Assembly (NCBI GenBank): GCA_009469675.1
Contig: SSSZ01000008.1
Location: 1-38,605, forward strand
Reading direction: 5' to 3'
Length of the DNA stretch: 38,605 nt
DNA from: Azonexaceae bacterium
GTDB taxonomy: Bacteria; Pseudomonadota; Gammaproteobacteria; Burkholderiales; Rhodocyclaceae
Shown here piece by piece: positions 13,904 to 22,794 of the stretch. A program made the translations under genes and the position numbers. The stretch's first letter is position 1; the number at the start of each line of letters is the position of its first letter. The notes beneath the pieces are model-generated. The model saw nothing but the letters and a program-made list of their open reading frames with translations, was not told where the DNA came from and did not search any database.

Positions 13904-16387
13904 TCAGGCTTGCAGCCAGCGGGCGACAACGCCGTTCAGGGCTTCGGCCTGGATGGGTTTGGCGAGAAAATCGTCCATGCCGGCGGCGAGGCAGCGCTCC
14001 CTGTCTTCGGCGAAGACGTCGGCGGTGAGGGCGACGATGGGCAGGCGGGGGGCGCCGGTTTGGGCTTCCCAGTCGCGGATGCGGGCGGTGGCGGCGAAGC
14101 CGTCGAGGATGGGCATCTGGATGTCCATCAGGATCAGGCTGGGGCGGTTTTCCCCGGTGGCCGCCGAGACTGCGGCCTGGCCGTTGTCGGCGGTGGCGAC
14201 GCCTACGCCGCTTTTGGCCAGGAGGGCGCTGGCGACCTTGCGGTTGATGGCGTTGTCGTCCACCACCAGGACGGTGCCCGCGGTGACGGCAGCCCGTTGG
14301 CGCGGTTCGCCGGCCCCGCCGTCGCGCCGCACGGCGCGGCTTTCCTCGCCGGTTTCGACGAGGTCGGCGGTGAGGCGGAACCAGAAACGCGAGCCTTGGC
14401 CCGGCCGGCTCTCGACGCCGACGTCGCCGCCCATCAGCCGGGCCAGGCTGCGGACGATGGATAGACCGAGGCCGGTGCCGCCGTATTCCCGGGTGGTCGA
14501 GTTGTCGGCCTGGGAAAAGGGGAGGAAGAGCAGTTCGAGTTTTTCCGGCGCCACGCCGATGCCGCTGTCGGTGACGGCAAATTCGAGGGTGACGCGCCCG
14601 TTGGCACGGTCGATTTCGCGGCCCTCGCAGCGTACGAAGCCGTGGGCGGTGAATTTGACGGCGTTGCTCACCAGGTTGGAGAGCATTTGCCGCAGGCGGG
14701 TTGGGTCGGCCCGATAGCGCTGACCCGGCGGGCCGGTCCAGCTGTCTGCGACGGCGATGCCCTTGGTGGCGGCGGGAGCGGCGAAAAGGGCGTTGCATTC
14801 GGCGATGAGCTGGGCCGGGTCGAAGACCGCCGGTACGAGGTCGAACTTGCCGGCCTCAACCTTGGACAGGTCGAGGATGTCGTTGAGCAGCGCCATCAGG
14901 GTCTGCCCGGAGTTGAGGATGATGCGGGCGAATTCCTGGCGTTCGGTGTCGTCCAGTCCGGGCATGAGGAGGAGTTGGGCGACGCCGAGGATGCCGTTCA
15001 TGGGGGTGCGGATTTCGTGGGACATGGTGGCGAGGAACCGGCTTTTCGCCCGGTTGGCCGATTCCGCCTCTTCCTTCGCCCGGTAGAGCTCGGTGATGTC
15101 GATGCGAAAGCCGACGGTGAAACCTTCCGGCGTCTTCCGTTCGCGGATGCGCAGCCAGCGGCCGTCGCCGACCGGTTGAATGAGGTCGCTGTCGCCGCTG
15201 CGATGGGCCGCCAGGCGCTCCGCCACCCAGGCGTCGACCCGTCCCGCCGCCTCGGGGTATTGCCCGCGCTCGGCCCCCGCCCGGATGATGGCCGCGAAAG
15301 GCGTTCCCGGCACCAGCAGGTCGGCCGAAGCCCGGTAGTAGGCTCGGTATTGCTCGTTGCAATAGGCCAGCCGGTCGTCCTGGTCGTAGATGACGAAGGC
15401 TTCGCCGATGGTGTCGACCGCCGAGCGCAGCATGGCCTGGCTGGCCGCCAGCCGGGACTCCATCGCCGCCCGGGTGGCGAGGGAGCGGTAGAGCAGGAGG
15501 AGCAGCGCGACGACGACGGCGCTGACCGCACCGGCCGCCAGCAGGACGGCGAAGCGGTGGTTGGCGTAGGGCGCCAGGGCGGCTGTGGCGGGGTGGCCGA
15601 TGACGAAGTTGAGGCCGTATTCGGGCAGGCGGTAGAAGCCGTAGATGCGTTCGACGCCGTCGATCTGGGCGACCCGGGAGAAATTGCCGAATACGGGTGC
15701 GGCGGGAGCCAGGTAGGGGGTTCCGGCGATCTTCTGGCCCATGGCCAGGCGGCTTTCGGGCTGGCGTGCCACGATGTCGCCGGAGTCGGCGACGATGGTG
15801 GTGATGCTGCCCGGGCCGAGGTTGAGCCTTTCGTGGAAGGACGAGAGGGTGTCCGGGCTGACCGAAACGACGACGACGCCGGCCAGACGGCTGCCGCTCA
15901 AGAGGGGGCGGGTGAACTGGATGGCCCATTGTCCCGATATGCGGCCGAGCACCGGCTTGCTGATGTGCAGGCGGTCCTGGACGGCGTCGCGATGGACGCG
16001 AAAATGCTCGCGTTCGCCGAGATAGATGCGTTGGCTGACGGGGGTCAGATTGGAGTAGGCGAGATAGCCGTCGCCGTCGATCACCGCCACCTGGAAGGCG
16101 ACGTCGGCGATGTGTTCCTGGCGGCGGCGCACGGTGTCGGCAAAGCGTTCGGGGTGGTCGGACCAGTGGCTGCGCAGGTCGCGCAGAATCTCGTCGAGGC
16201 GCTTGATGGTGGACCGGGTGTTCTCGGCGAAGGCCTGGGCCTGGAAAACGGCGGAGTGCTCGATTTCCCGCTGGAAGCCGGCGCGGCTGCGGTCGAGTTC
16301 GACCGCGGCGAGTACCCAGATGATGGCCAGGACGACGGCGAGACCGAGTCCGATGTTGACCCGCAGGCGGAAGGAAGCGCGATTCAC
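13904..16387 (-). CDS. Hybrid sensor histidine kinase (dCache-PAS-HisKA-HATPase-REC)
   Basis: An 827-residue membrane sensor with GTG start at 16387. The layout is: helix at about 9-28 (IGLGLAVVLAIIWVL), a periplasmic double-Cache-like domain to about residue 275, a second helix FAVLLAAGAVSAVVVALLLLLY, then PAS (YDQDDRLAYCNEQYRAYY and WLRIRERKTPEGFTVGFRIDIT). HisKA follows with phosphoacceptor His457 in ATMSHEIRTPMNGI, an ATPase domain with NLVSNAVKFT, DSGIGV and GGTGLGLSI, and a receiver domain with Asp755 in LILMDIQMPILDG. No partner response regulator or HPt gene is adjacent, so its output is unknown. It separates thiL from pgpA, where these genes are usually neighbours. Confidence 0.93.
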   Translation of the reverse strand: MNRASFRLRVNIGLGLAVVLAIIWVLAAVELDRSRAGFQREIEHSAVFQAQAFAENTRSTIKRLDEILRDLRSHWSDHPERFADTVRRRQEHIADVAFQVAVIDGDGYLAYSNLTPVSQRIYLGEREHFRVHRDAVQDRLHISKPVLGRISGQWAIQFTRPLLSGSRLAGVVVVSVSPDTLSSFHERLNLGPGSITTIVADSGDIVARQPESRLAMGQKIAGTPYLAPAAPVFGNFSRVAQIDGVERIYGFYRLPEYGLNFVIGHPATAALAPYANHRFAVLLAAGAVSAVVVALLLLLYRSLATRAAMESRLAASQAMLRSAVDTIGEAFVIYDQDDRLAYCNEQYRAYYRASADLLVPGTPFAAIIRAGAERGQYPEAAGRVDAWVAERLAAHRSGDSDLIQPVGDGRWLRIRERKTPEGFTVGFRIDITELYRAKEEAESANRAKSRFLATMSHEIRTPMNGILGVAQLLLMPGLDDTERQEFARIILNSGQTLMALLNDILDLSKVEAGKFDLVPAVFDPAQLIAECNALFAAPAATKGIAVADSWTGPPGQRYRADPTRLRQMLSNLVSNAVKFTAHGFVRCEGREIDRANGRVTLEFAVTDSGIGVAPEKLELLFLPFSQADNSTTREYGGTGLGLSIVRSLARLMGGDVGVESRPGQGSRFWFRLTADLVETGEESRAVRRDGGAGEPRQRAAVTAGTVLVVDDNAINRKVASALLAKSGVGVATADNGQAAVSAATGENRPSLILMDIQMPILDGFAATARIRDWEAQTGAPRLPIVALTADVFAEDRERCLAAGMDDFLAKPIQAEALNGVVARWLQA

Positions 16388-16425
16388 CGAGGGAGGTACG
16401 AATTAAAGCGGTTCAGGGATGCCGC

Positions 16426-16447
16426 GGCGCCGGCCCTTTCCGGCGCC
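16426..16447. other. GC-rich hairpin between thiL and the sensor kinase gene
   Basis: GGCGCCGG 16426-16433 and CCGGCGCC 16440-16447 form a perfect 8-bp stem with a 6-nt loop in the 104-base gap. There is no T-tract on either strand, so termination or mRNA-end protection are both possible. Confidence 0.4.
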
Positions 16448-16491
16448 CCGCAGCCAGCCGCCAGGGTAGCACAAGGCGAGCCGGGTGAGGC

Positions 16492-17472
16492 TCAGGCGAA
16501 GTGGTCGAAGCCGTGCCGGTCGCAGGCGACGGGATTGCCGTCGGGGTCGAGGACGGACACGGCGCCGGCTGCCCCGGCCACCATTTCGCCGATGCACCAG
16601 AGGGGCAACTCGAGGTCGGCGGCGATGCGGCCGATGGCCAGGCGCTGGTCGGGGGCGGCGGTAAAGCAGAGTTCGTAGTCGTCGCCGCCGGCCAGCTGGC
16701 AATCGAGGGCGAGGGCGCGGGGGAGGCTCTCGGGGGTCGGCCCCTTGGGCAGGTGGGGCAACTGGACGAGGTGCACCGCCGCCGCCAGGCCGGAACGGTC
16801 GGCGATGTGGCCGAGGTCGGCGAGCAGCCCGTCGGAAACGTCGATGGCGGCGCTGGCGACGCCGACCAGGGCCAGCCCGAGGGCGACCCGGGGGCGGGGT
16901 TGTTCCAGGGCGGCGAGGCAAAGCCGCCGCCAGGGTTCGGCCAGGACGACCTTGCCCTGGAGCTGAGCCAGGCCCAGGGCCGCCAGGCCGGGGCGGCCGG
17001 AAACCCAGATGTCGTCGCCGGGGCGGGCGCCGTCCCGGCGTAGCGCGTCCCCGGGCGCCACTTCGCCCAGAGCGGTGACGCACAGGTTCAAGGGGCCGCG
17101 GGTGGTGTCGCCGCCGACCACGTCGACGCCGTAGGCGCCGGCACAGGCGAAGAAACCTTCGGCAAAGGCGGCGATCCAGGCCTCGTCGGCCCCGGGCAGG
17201 CTGCCGGCGAGCAGCGCCCAGCGCGGTCGGGCGCCCATGGCGGCGAGGTCGGAAAGATTGACCGCCAGGGCCTTCCAGCCCAGGTTCCGGGGGTCGGTAT
17301 CGGGCAGGAAGTGAGTGCCTGCCACCAGCATGTCGGTGGTGACCGCCAGTTGCCTGCCCGGCGAGGGGGCCAGCAGGGCGCAGTCGTCGCCGGGGCCGAG
17401 GACGGCGGAGGGCGTGGGGCGGGAGAAGTAGCGCCCGATCAGGGCAAACTCCGACGATTGGCCGCCGGCCAT
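16492..17472 (-). CDS. thiL: Thiamine-monophosphate kinase ThiL
   Basis: ThiL phosphorylates thiamine phosphate to the diphosphate cofactor. From ATG 17472 (overlapping the nusB stop) the 326-residue protein shows FALIGRYFSRP, VLGPGDDCALLAP, TDMLVAGTHFLPDTDP, NLSDLAAMGA, VVGGDTTRGPL, AIDVSDGLLADLGHIADRSG and GGDDYELCFTA. The frame is open further upstream but that part is the nusB region in another frame. It is the last gene of the ribE-ribBA-ribH-nusB-thiL run. Confidence 0.96.
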   Translation of the reverse strand: MAGGQSSEFALIGRYFSRPTPSAVLGPGDDCALLAPSPGRQLAVTTDMLVAGTHFLPDTDPRNLGWKALAVNLSDLAAMGARPRWALLAGSLPGADEAWIAAFAEGFFACAGAYGVDVVGGDTTRGPLNLCVTALGEVAPGDALRRDGARPGDDIWVSGRPGLAALGLAQLQGKVVLAEPWRRLCLAALEQPRPRVALGLALVGVASAAIDVSDGLLADLGHIADRSGLAAAVHLVQLPHLPKGPTPESLPRALALDCQLAGGDDYELCFTAAPDQRLAIGRIAADLELPLWCIGEMVAGAAGAVSVLDPDGNPVACDRHGFDHFA

Positions 17473-17948
17473 CAGCGGGCCCGCTTCTTGGCCTCGACTT
17501 CGACGGCGCGCAGGTCGCTGGCCAGCTTGTCGAGAACGCCGTTCACATATTTGTGGCCGTCGGTGCCGCCGAAGGATTTGGCCAGTTCGATGGCTTCGTT
17601 GATGACGACCCGGTAGGGGGTTTCGGGATGGTGGGCCAGTTCGAAGGCGCCGATCAGGAGGACGCAGGCTTCGACCGGGGAAAGCTCGGCGAAGGGGCGG
17701 TCGATATGGGCGCCGACCTGGGCCGCGAGCAGTTCGCGCTGGGCCAGAACGCCGCGCAGGAGGCGGGTGCAGAAATCCTTGTCGGCCTTGTCGAAGCCTT
17801 CCAGGTCGCAGAGATGGGCTTCGATGGCGGCCTCGTCGTTGCCGCCGACGCGCCATTGGTACAGGCCCTGCAAGGCGAATTCCCGGGCCCGGCGGCGGGC
17901 CGATTTGGCGGGCGCCTTGGCGCCGGGGGTCTGGGCCTTATCGTTCAT
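17472..17948 (-). CDS. nusB: Transcription antitermination factor NusB
   Basis: NusB is the RNA-binding partner of NusE (S10) in rRNA antitermination. The 158-residue helical protein has [19 protein letters not shown] at the N-terminus, [15 protein letters not shown], the typical [33 protein letters not shown], and a basic C-terminus. It overlaps ribH by 11 bases and thiL by one, matching the standard proteobacterial riboflavin/nusB/thiL arrangement. Confidence 0.96.
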   Translation of the reverse strand: MNDKAQTPGAKAPAKSARRRAREFALQGLYQWRVGGNDEAAIEAHLCDLEGFDKADKDFCTRLLRGVLAQRELLAAQVGAHIDRPFAELSPVEACVLLIGAFELAHHPETPYRVVINEAIELAKSFGGTDGHKYVNGVLDKLASDLRAVEVEAKKRAR

Positions 17949-18417
17949 CGGACAGGGCCTTCAGGAGATTGGCCATTTCCACCGCTGCCAGGGCGCAGTC
18001 GGTCCCCTTGGGCTGCATGCGGGCGATGGCCTGGTCGTCGTTTTCGCAGGTCAGGATGCCGTTGGCGATGGGCACGCCGGTTACCAGCTGGACCTCCATG
18101 ACGGCCCGGCAGGCGTCGTTGGATACCACCTCGAAATGGTAAGTCTCGCCGCGGATGACCGCGCCCAGGGCGATCAGGGCGTCGTACCTGCTGCTCTGGG
18201 CCATGGTCTGCAGGACTAGGGGGATTTCCAGGGCGCCCGGTACGGTGGCGATGGTCACTGCCGAATCGGCCACACCCAGGCGCTTCAATTCGGCGACGCA
18301 GGCCGAGAGCAGGCCTTCGCAGACGTCCTGGTTGAAGCGGCTCATGCAGATGCCGACCCGCAGGCCGGTACCCTTGAGGTTGGTGTCGTATTCGTAAACG
18401 TTGTCGAAGCGGGGCAT
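17938..18417 (-). CDS. ribH: 6,7-dimethyl-8-ribityllumazine synthase
   Basis: RibH condenses 3,4-dihydroxy-2-butanone 4-phosphate with the ribitylamino-pyrimidine. The 159-residue protein has [60 protein letters not shown], the family [18 protein letters not shown], and a C-terminal helix with [12 protein letters not shown]. Start ATG 18417 coincides with the last base of ribBA. It is the middle of the riboflavin block. Confidence 0.96.
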   Translation of the reverse strand: MPRFDNVYEYDTNLKGTGLRVGICMSRFNQDVCEGLLSACVAELKRLGVADSAVTIATVPGALEIPLVLQTMAQSSRYDALIALGAVIRGETYHFEVVSNDACRAVMEVQLVTGVPIANGILTCENDDQAIARMQPKGTDCALAAVEMANLLKALSDER

Positions 18418-19532
18418 CAGTTCAGTTCCGAGGGAGAAGTGACGAAGCCGGTGACCTCAAGGTCGAAACCGGTCATGGAAGGCATGCGGCGGGGGCTGGA
18501 GAGGAGCCGCATCTTGGTGACGCCGAGGTCGCGCAGAATCTGGGCACCGATGCCGTAGGTGCGGGGATCCCATTTGACCTGGGTGCGCGGCGTCGTGCCG
18601 GTGAGGCGGGCGAGGAGGGCGTCGCCGTCCTCCGGCCGGTGCATGAGGACGATGACCCCGTGGCCGTGGCGGGCCAGCGCCGCCTGGGCCTCGTCGATGG
18701 AAAAGGACTGCTGCCGGCTGGAGGGGTCGAGGAAATCGAGGACCGACAAGGGTTCGTGCACCCGCACCAGGGTCTCGCCGCCGGCCGGGATGGCGCCCTT
18801 GACGAGGGCCAGATGGGTGGCGCCCGAGGCGCGGTCGACGTAGGCGTGCAGGATGAATTCGCCGTGGGCGGTGGCCACCGGCTTGGAGGTGACGCGCTCG
18901 ACCAGGGTTTCGGAAGCCGCCCGGTAGTGGATGAGGTCGACGATGGTGCCGATCTTGAGGCCGTGGGCCTTTGCGAACTCGATCAGTTCCGGCAGGCGGG
19001 CCATCGTGCCGTCGTCGTTCATGATTTCGCAGATCACCGCCGCCGGTTCGAGGCCAGCCATGCCGGCCAGGTCGCAGCCCGCCTCGGTGTGGCCGGCCCG
19101 GACTAGGACGCCGCCGGGGCGGGCCATGATGGGAAAGACGTGGCCGGGCTGGACGATGTCGTCCGGCCCGGCGTGGCGGGCCACGGCCACCTGCACGGTT
19201 TTCGCCCGGTCGGCGGCGGAAATGCCGGTGGTGACGCCTTCGGCGGCTTCGATGGAGACGGTGAAGGCGGTGCCGTGGGGGGTCTTGTTGTCGCGGGCCA
19301 TCTGGGCGAGGCCGAGCTTCTTGCAGCGTTCCTCGGTCAGGGTCAGGCAGATCAGGCCGCGGCCGTACTTGGCCATGAAGTTGATTGCTTCCGGCGTGAC
19401 GTGCTCGGCGGCCATGACCAGGTCGCCTTCGTTTTCGCGGTCTTCCTCGTCGACCAGGACGACCATGCGGCCGGCTTTGAGTTCGGCGACAATTTCGTCG
19501 GTGGTGGCGATGGCGGGATGCATCGGGGCCAT
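18417..19532 (-). CDS. ribBA: 3,4-dihydroxy-2-butanone 4-phosphate synthase with degenerate GTP cyclohydrolase II domain
   Basis: The N-terminal domain (about residues 1-205) is a complete Rib[62 protein letters not shown] and [15 protein letters not shown]. It makes the four-carbon riboflavin precursor from ribulose 5-phosphate. The C-terminal part resembles GTP cyclohydrolase II in overall layout ([14 protein letters not shown]..., [18 protein letters not shown]). It lacks the zinc-binding Cys cluster expected after RVHSEC as CDCG, so it is unlikely to have RibA activity; a separate ribA is expected elsewhere. The 371-residue length is normal for this hybrid type. It ends one base before ribH starts. 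Confidence 0.93.
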   Translation of the reverse strand: MAPMHPAIATTDEIVAELKAGRMVVLVDEEDRENEGDLVMAAEHVTPEAINFMAKYGRGLICLTLTEERCKKLGLAQMARDNKTPHGTAFTVSIEAAEGVTTGISAADRAKTVQVAVARHAGPDDIVQPGHVFPIMARPGGVLVRAGHTEAGCDLAGMAGLEPAAVICEIMNDDGTMARLPELIEFAKAHGLKIGTIVDLIHYRAASETLVERVTSKPVATAHGEFILHAYVDRASGATHLALVKGAIPAGGETLVRVHEPLSVLDFLDPSSRQQSFSIDEAQAALARHGHGVIVLMHRPEDGDALLARLTGTTPRTQVKWDPRTYGIGAQILRDLGVTKMRLLSSPRRMPSMTGFDLEVTGFVTSPSELN

Positions 19533-19533
19533 A

Positions 19534-20124
19534 TCAGTTTTCCGGGTTGAGCAGGCGCTCGCAATAGCGGGCGATCAAATCCACCTCCAGATTGACCTTG
19601 CTGCCCGGTTGAAGGCGGTGCAGGGTGGTGTTTTCCAGGGTGTGGGGAATGAGGTTGATGGTGAAGGTGCTGCCGGCCACCGCGTTGACCGTCAGACTGG
19701 TGCCGTCGACGGTGATCGAGCCTTTTTTCGCGATGTACCTGGCGAGATCGCCGGGGGCGCGGATTTCGAGAAGGCGGTTGTCGCCGACGGGGTCGAAGCG
19801 CAGTACCTCGCCGACACCGTCGACATGCCCGGAAACCAGGTGGCCGCCGATGACATCCGCCAGGCGCAGGGCCTTTTCCAGGTTCACCGGGCCGGGGGCG
19901 TCGAGGCCGACGGTGCAGGAGAGCGTCTCCGGCGAGACATCGACCATGAAGTGCCCGCCCTCTTTGGCGACCACGGTGAGGCAGACGCCGTTGTGGGCGA
20001 TCGAATCGCCGAGGGCGACGTCGCCGAGGTCGAGGCGGCCGGCCTCGACGGTGAGCCGGTGACCCGCCGGGCGGGCGGTGAGATGGGTGATGCGGCCGAC
20101 GGCGGCGACGATTCCGGAAAACAT
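19534..20124 (-). CDS. ribE: Riboflavin synthase alpha subunit
   Basis: The enzyme dismutates two lumazines to riboflavin. The chosen ATG 20124 gives the canonical N-terminus MFSGIVAAVGRITHL and a 196-residue product with two lumazine-binding repeats, each with a conserved block: SIAHNGVCLTVV with HFMVDVSPETL, and SITVDGTSLTVN with FTINLIPHTLENTT. GGHLVSGHVDGVGEV joins them. The reading frame is open far upstream, but that is antisense to the binding-protein genes. It is the first gene of the minus-strand riboflavin block. I see no convincing FMN riboswitch in the 177 bases upstream. Confidence 0.96.
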   Translation of the reverse strand: MFSGIVAAVGRITHLTARPAGHRLTVEAGRLDLGDVALGDSIAHNGVCLTVVAKEGGHFMVDVSPETLSCTVGLDAPGPVNLEKALRLADVIGGHLVSGHVDGVGEVLRFDPVGDNRLLEIRAPGDLARYIAKKGSITVDGTSLTVNAVAGSTFTINLIPHTLENTTLHRLQPGSKVNLEVDLIARYCERLLNPEN

Positions 20125-20301
20125 GGGTGGGGAGCCAAGGCAGGAGGGCGAGCATTTTACCATGCCGGCCGACCCCGACGGCTTGCAGGAATCCCGGGTT
20201 GGTAATAGGGTTTGCCTTTTACAACAAGGACCGCTTCCGGCGGACCTTCTCCGGCCAAGGGGAAGGGCGACCGGGCGCGGCCGACACTGGAGGAGAGACC
20301 C

Positions 20302-21441
20302 GTGAAGAAGACCCTGCTCGCTGCATTGCTTGCCGCCATCGTCCCCGCCGCGCTGGCCGACATCACCGTCGGCGTCACCCTGTCGGCCACCGGACCCGCC
20401 GCTTCCCTCGGCATTCCGGAAAAGAACACCATCGACCTGCTGCCCCGGACCATCGGCGGCCAGAAGGTTAACTACATCGTCCTCGACGACGCCTCCGACA
20501 CCACCACTGCGGTCAAGAACGCCAAGAAGCTGATTTCCGAGAACAAGGTCGATGTCCTCATCGGCTCGACCACGACACCCAATTCCCTGGCCATGATCGA
20601 CGCCGCCGCCGAGGGTGAAACGCCCATGATCTCGATGGCGGCTTCGGCCCGCATTGTCGAACCCATGGACGACAAGAAGCGCTGGGTCTTCAAGACGCCG
20701 CAGAACGACGCCCAGATGTCGACGGCCATCGTCGAGCACATGACCAATAACGGCATCCAGACCGTCGCCTACATCGGCTTCTCCGACGCCTACGGCGAAG
20801 GCTGGTGGAACGAGTTCTCGAAGATCGCCGAAGTGAGAAAGATCAAGCTGGTGGGCAACGAGCGCTTCAACCGCACCGACACCTCGGTGACCGGCCAGAT
20901 CCTCAAGATTCTTGCCGCCAAACCCGATGCCGTGCTCATCGGCGGCGCCGGCACCCCCGCCGCCCTGCCCCAGAAATCCTTGAAGGAAAAGGGTTACAAG
21001 GGCGTCATCTACCAGACCCACGGCGTCGCCAACGCCGACTTCCTGCGGGTTTGCGGCAAGGATTGCGAAGCCACGGTGCTGCCGGCCGGGCCGGTGCTGG
21101 TGGCCGACCAGTTGCCGGTCGACCATCCGGTGAAGAAATCGGCCCTGGACTACGTTGGCAAATACGAAGCGGCCCACGGCAAGGGTTCCGTTTCTACCTT
21201 CGGCGCCCACGCCTGGGACGCCGGTCTGTTGCTCGCGGCCGCGGCCCCCGCCGCCCTCAAGAAGGCCCAGCCCGGGAGCAAGGAATTCCGGGCCGCCCTG
21301 CGCGAGGCCCTGGAGGGCGTCAAGAACCTGCCGGCCGCCCACGGCGTCTTCAATATGAGCGCCACCGACCACCTGGGCTTCGACCAGCGCGCCCGGGTCA
21401 TGGTCAAAGTGGAAAACGGGGCCTGGAAGCTCAGCAAGTAA
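20302..21441 (+). CDS. Branched-chain-amino-acid-type ABC substrate-binding protein, copy 1
   Basis: A 379-residue periplasmic binding protein (Leu/Ile/Val-binding family). The start is GTG 20302 preceded by GGAGGAG. A signal peptide KKTLLAALLAAIVPAALA with cleavage at ALA-D precedes the mature fold. It has ITVGVTLSATGPAASLGIPEKN, VDVLIGSTTTPNSLAM, TVAYIGFSDAYGEGWWNEF and KPDAVLIGGAGTPAALPQKS. It lines up without gaps with the next gene, about three quarters identical by eye, so the pair is a tandem duplication. Unlike copy 2 it has two extra cysteines (RVCGKDCEA). It heads the uptake operon. The ligand cannot be named from sequence; aromatic acids, amides or amino acids are all known for the family. 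Confidence 0.9.
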   Translation: MKKTLLAALLAAIVPAALADITVGVTLSATGPAASLGIPEKNTIDLLPRTIGGQKVNYIVLDDASDTTTAVKNAKKLISENKVDVLIGSTTTPNSLAMIDAAAEGETPMISMAASARIVEPMDDKKRWVFKTPQNDAQMSTAIVEHMTNNGIQTVAYIGFSDAYGEGWWNEFSKIAEVRKIKLVGNERFNRTDTSVTGQILKILAAKPDAVLIGGAGTPAALPQKSLKEKGYKGVIYQTHGVANADFLRVCGKDCEATVLPAGPVLVADQLPVDHPVKKSALDYVGKYEAAHGKGSVSTFGAHAWDAGLLLAAAAPAALKKAQPGSKEFRAALREALEGVKNLPAAHGVFNMSATDHLGFDQRARVMVKVENGAWKLSK

Positions 21442-21480
21442 GCCGCCGGGCGCGGCGCCCGCGGGTGGTGCGGGTTGGGC

Positions 21481-21511
21481 AAAGGGCGGGCGTGGTAAAC
21501 TCCCGCCCTTT
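21481..21511. other. Hairpin between the two binding-protein genes
   Basis: AAAGGGCGGG 21481-21490 pairs with CCCGCCCTTT 21502-21511 (10 bp, 11-nt loop). It could protect the upstream mRNA or partly terminate. The loop contains TAAACT (21496-21501), which resembles a -10 box and might instead mark a promoter for copy 2. Confidence 0.55.
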
Positions 21512-21532
21512 ATTCCACCTGGGGTTGCCGCG

Positions 21533-22672
21533 ATGTCCCGAAAACTGATCCTGGCTGTACTGGCTGCTTTCTCCACCGCCGCATTGGCCGACCTCAACGT
21601 CGGAATTTCCGTTTCCGCCACCGGCCCGGCGGCTTCCCTGGGCATCCCGGAAAAAAACACCATCGCCCTCCTGCCGGCCAGCATCGGCGGCCAGAAGGTC
21701 AATTACATCGTCCTCGACGACGCCACCGACCCGACGGCGGCGACCAAGAACATCAAGAAGCTGATTAGCGAAAACAAGGTCGATGTCGTCATCGGCTCGA
21801 CCACCACGCCCAACTCCCTGGCCATGATGGACGTCGCCGTCGAAAACGAGACGCCGCTCATTTCCATGGCCGGTTCGGCGATCGTCGTCGAACCCTTGGA
21901 CGCCAAACGGCAGTGGGTCTTCAAGACGGCCCAGAACGACGCCCACATGGCGACCGCCATCGTCCAGCACATGACCGACAAAAACGTCCAGACCGTGGCC
22001 TTCGTCGGTTTCGCCGACGCCTATGGCGAAGGTTGGTACAAGGAGTTCGCCAAGATCGCCGAGGCCAGAAAGCTCAAGATCGTGGCGAGCGAACGTTACC
22101 AGCGCAACGACACGTCGGTGACCGGCCAGGTTCTCAAGATCATTGCCGCCAAACCCGACGCCGTGCTCATCGGCGGTGCCGGAACCCCCGCCGCCCTGCC
22201 CCAGAAAGCGCTCAAGGAAAAGGGCTACAAGGGCCTCATCTACCAGACCCACGGCGTCGCCAACAACGATTTCCTCCGGGTTGGCGGCAAGGACGTCGAA
22301 GGCGCCTTCCTCCCCGTCGGCCCCATGGTGGTGGCCGCCCAGCTGCCCAACGACAATCCGGTCAAGAAATCGGCCCTGGAATACGTCACCAAGTACGAAG
22401 CCGCCCACGGCGCCGGCAGCGTCAGCTCCTTCGGGGGCCACGCCTGGGATGCCGGCGTCCTGCTTCAGGCCGCCGTGCCCGTGGCCTTGAAGAAGGCCCA
22501 GCCGGGCAGCAGGGAGTTCCGCAAGGCTCTGCGCGATGCCCTCGAAGGCGTCAGGAACCTGCCGGCCGCCCACGGCATCTTCAACCTGAGCGCCAACGAC
22601 CACCAGGGTTTCGACCAGCGGGCCCGGGTCATGGTGACGATCGAGAACAACACCTGGAAACTGGTCAAATAA
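21533..22672 (+). CDS. Branched-chain-amino-acid-type ABC substrate-binding protein, copy 2
   Basis: A 379-residue paralogue of the preceding gene with ATG start 21533 and its own signal peptide (KLILAVLAAFSTAALA-D). The fold markers are the same: LNVGISVSATGPAASLGIPEKN, VDVVIGSTTTPNSLAM, TVAFVGFADAYGEGWYKEF, KPDAVLIGGAGTPAALPQKA and HAWDAGVLLQAAVP. Differences cluster outside the core strands. Two binding proteins serving one permease usually broaden or split substrate range. A long GC hairpin follows it before the permease gene. Confidence 0.9.
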   Translation: MSRKLILAVLAAFSTAALADLNVGISVSATGPAASLGIPEKNTIALLPASIGGQKVNYIVLDDATDPTAATKNIKKLISENKVDVVIGSTTTPNSLAMMDVAVENETPLISMAGSAIVVEPLDAKRQWVFKTAQNDAHMATAIVQHMTDKNVQTVAFVGFADAYGEGWYKEFAKIAEARKLKIVASERYQRNDTSVTGQVLKIIAAKPDAVLIGGAGTPAALPQKALKEKGYKGLIYQTHGVANNDFLRVGGKDVEGAFLPVGPMVVAAQLPNDNPVKKSALEYVTKYEAAHGAGSVSSFGGHAWDAGVLLQAAVPVALKKAQPGSREFRKALRDALEGVRNLPAAHGIFNLSANDHQGFDQRARVMVTIENNTWKLVK

Positions 22673-22681
22673 TCCCCGGCC

Positions 22682-22721
22682 GGCGCCGCCCCGCCCTGCC
22701 CCTGGCCGGGCCGGCGGCGCC
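22682..22721. other. Intercistronic GC hairpin between binding protein and permease genes
   Basis: GGCGCCGCC 22682-22690 pairs with GGCGGCGCC 22713-22721, with a 22-nt G/C-rich loop. There is no T-tract. Hairpins at this position are known in other binding-protein operons to stabilise the abundant upstream message; that role here is inferred. Confidence 0.5.
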
Positions 22722-22794
22722 CCCGGGCAGCGCCTGGCCGAGCCGGCCGGCCTGACCGGAACGCCCGCCAACAATCCGCGACCGCTCATCCGCG

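Noticed and set aside
20125-20301. FMN riboswitch upstream of ribE
   Set aside because: The conserved FMN-aptamer segments are not recognisable by eye in this 177-base gap on either strand.
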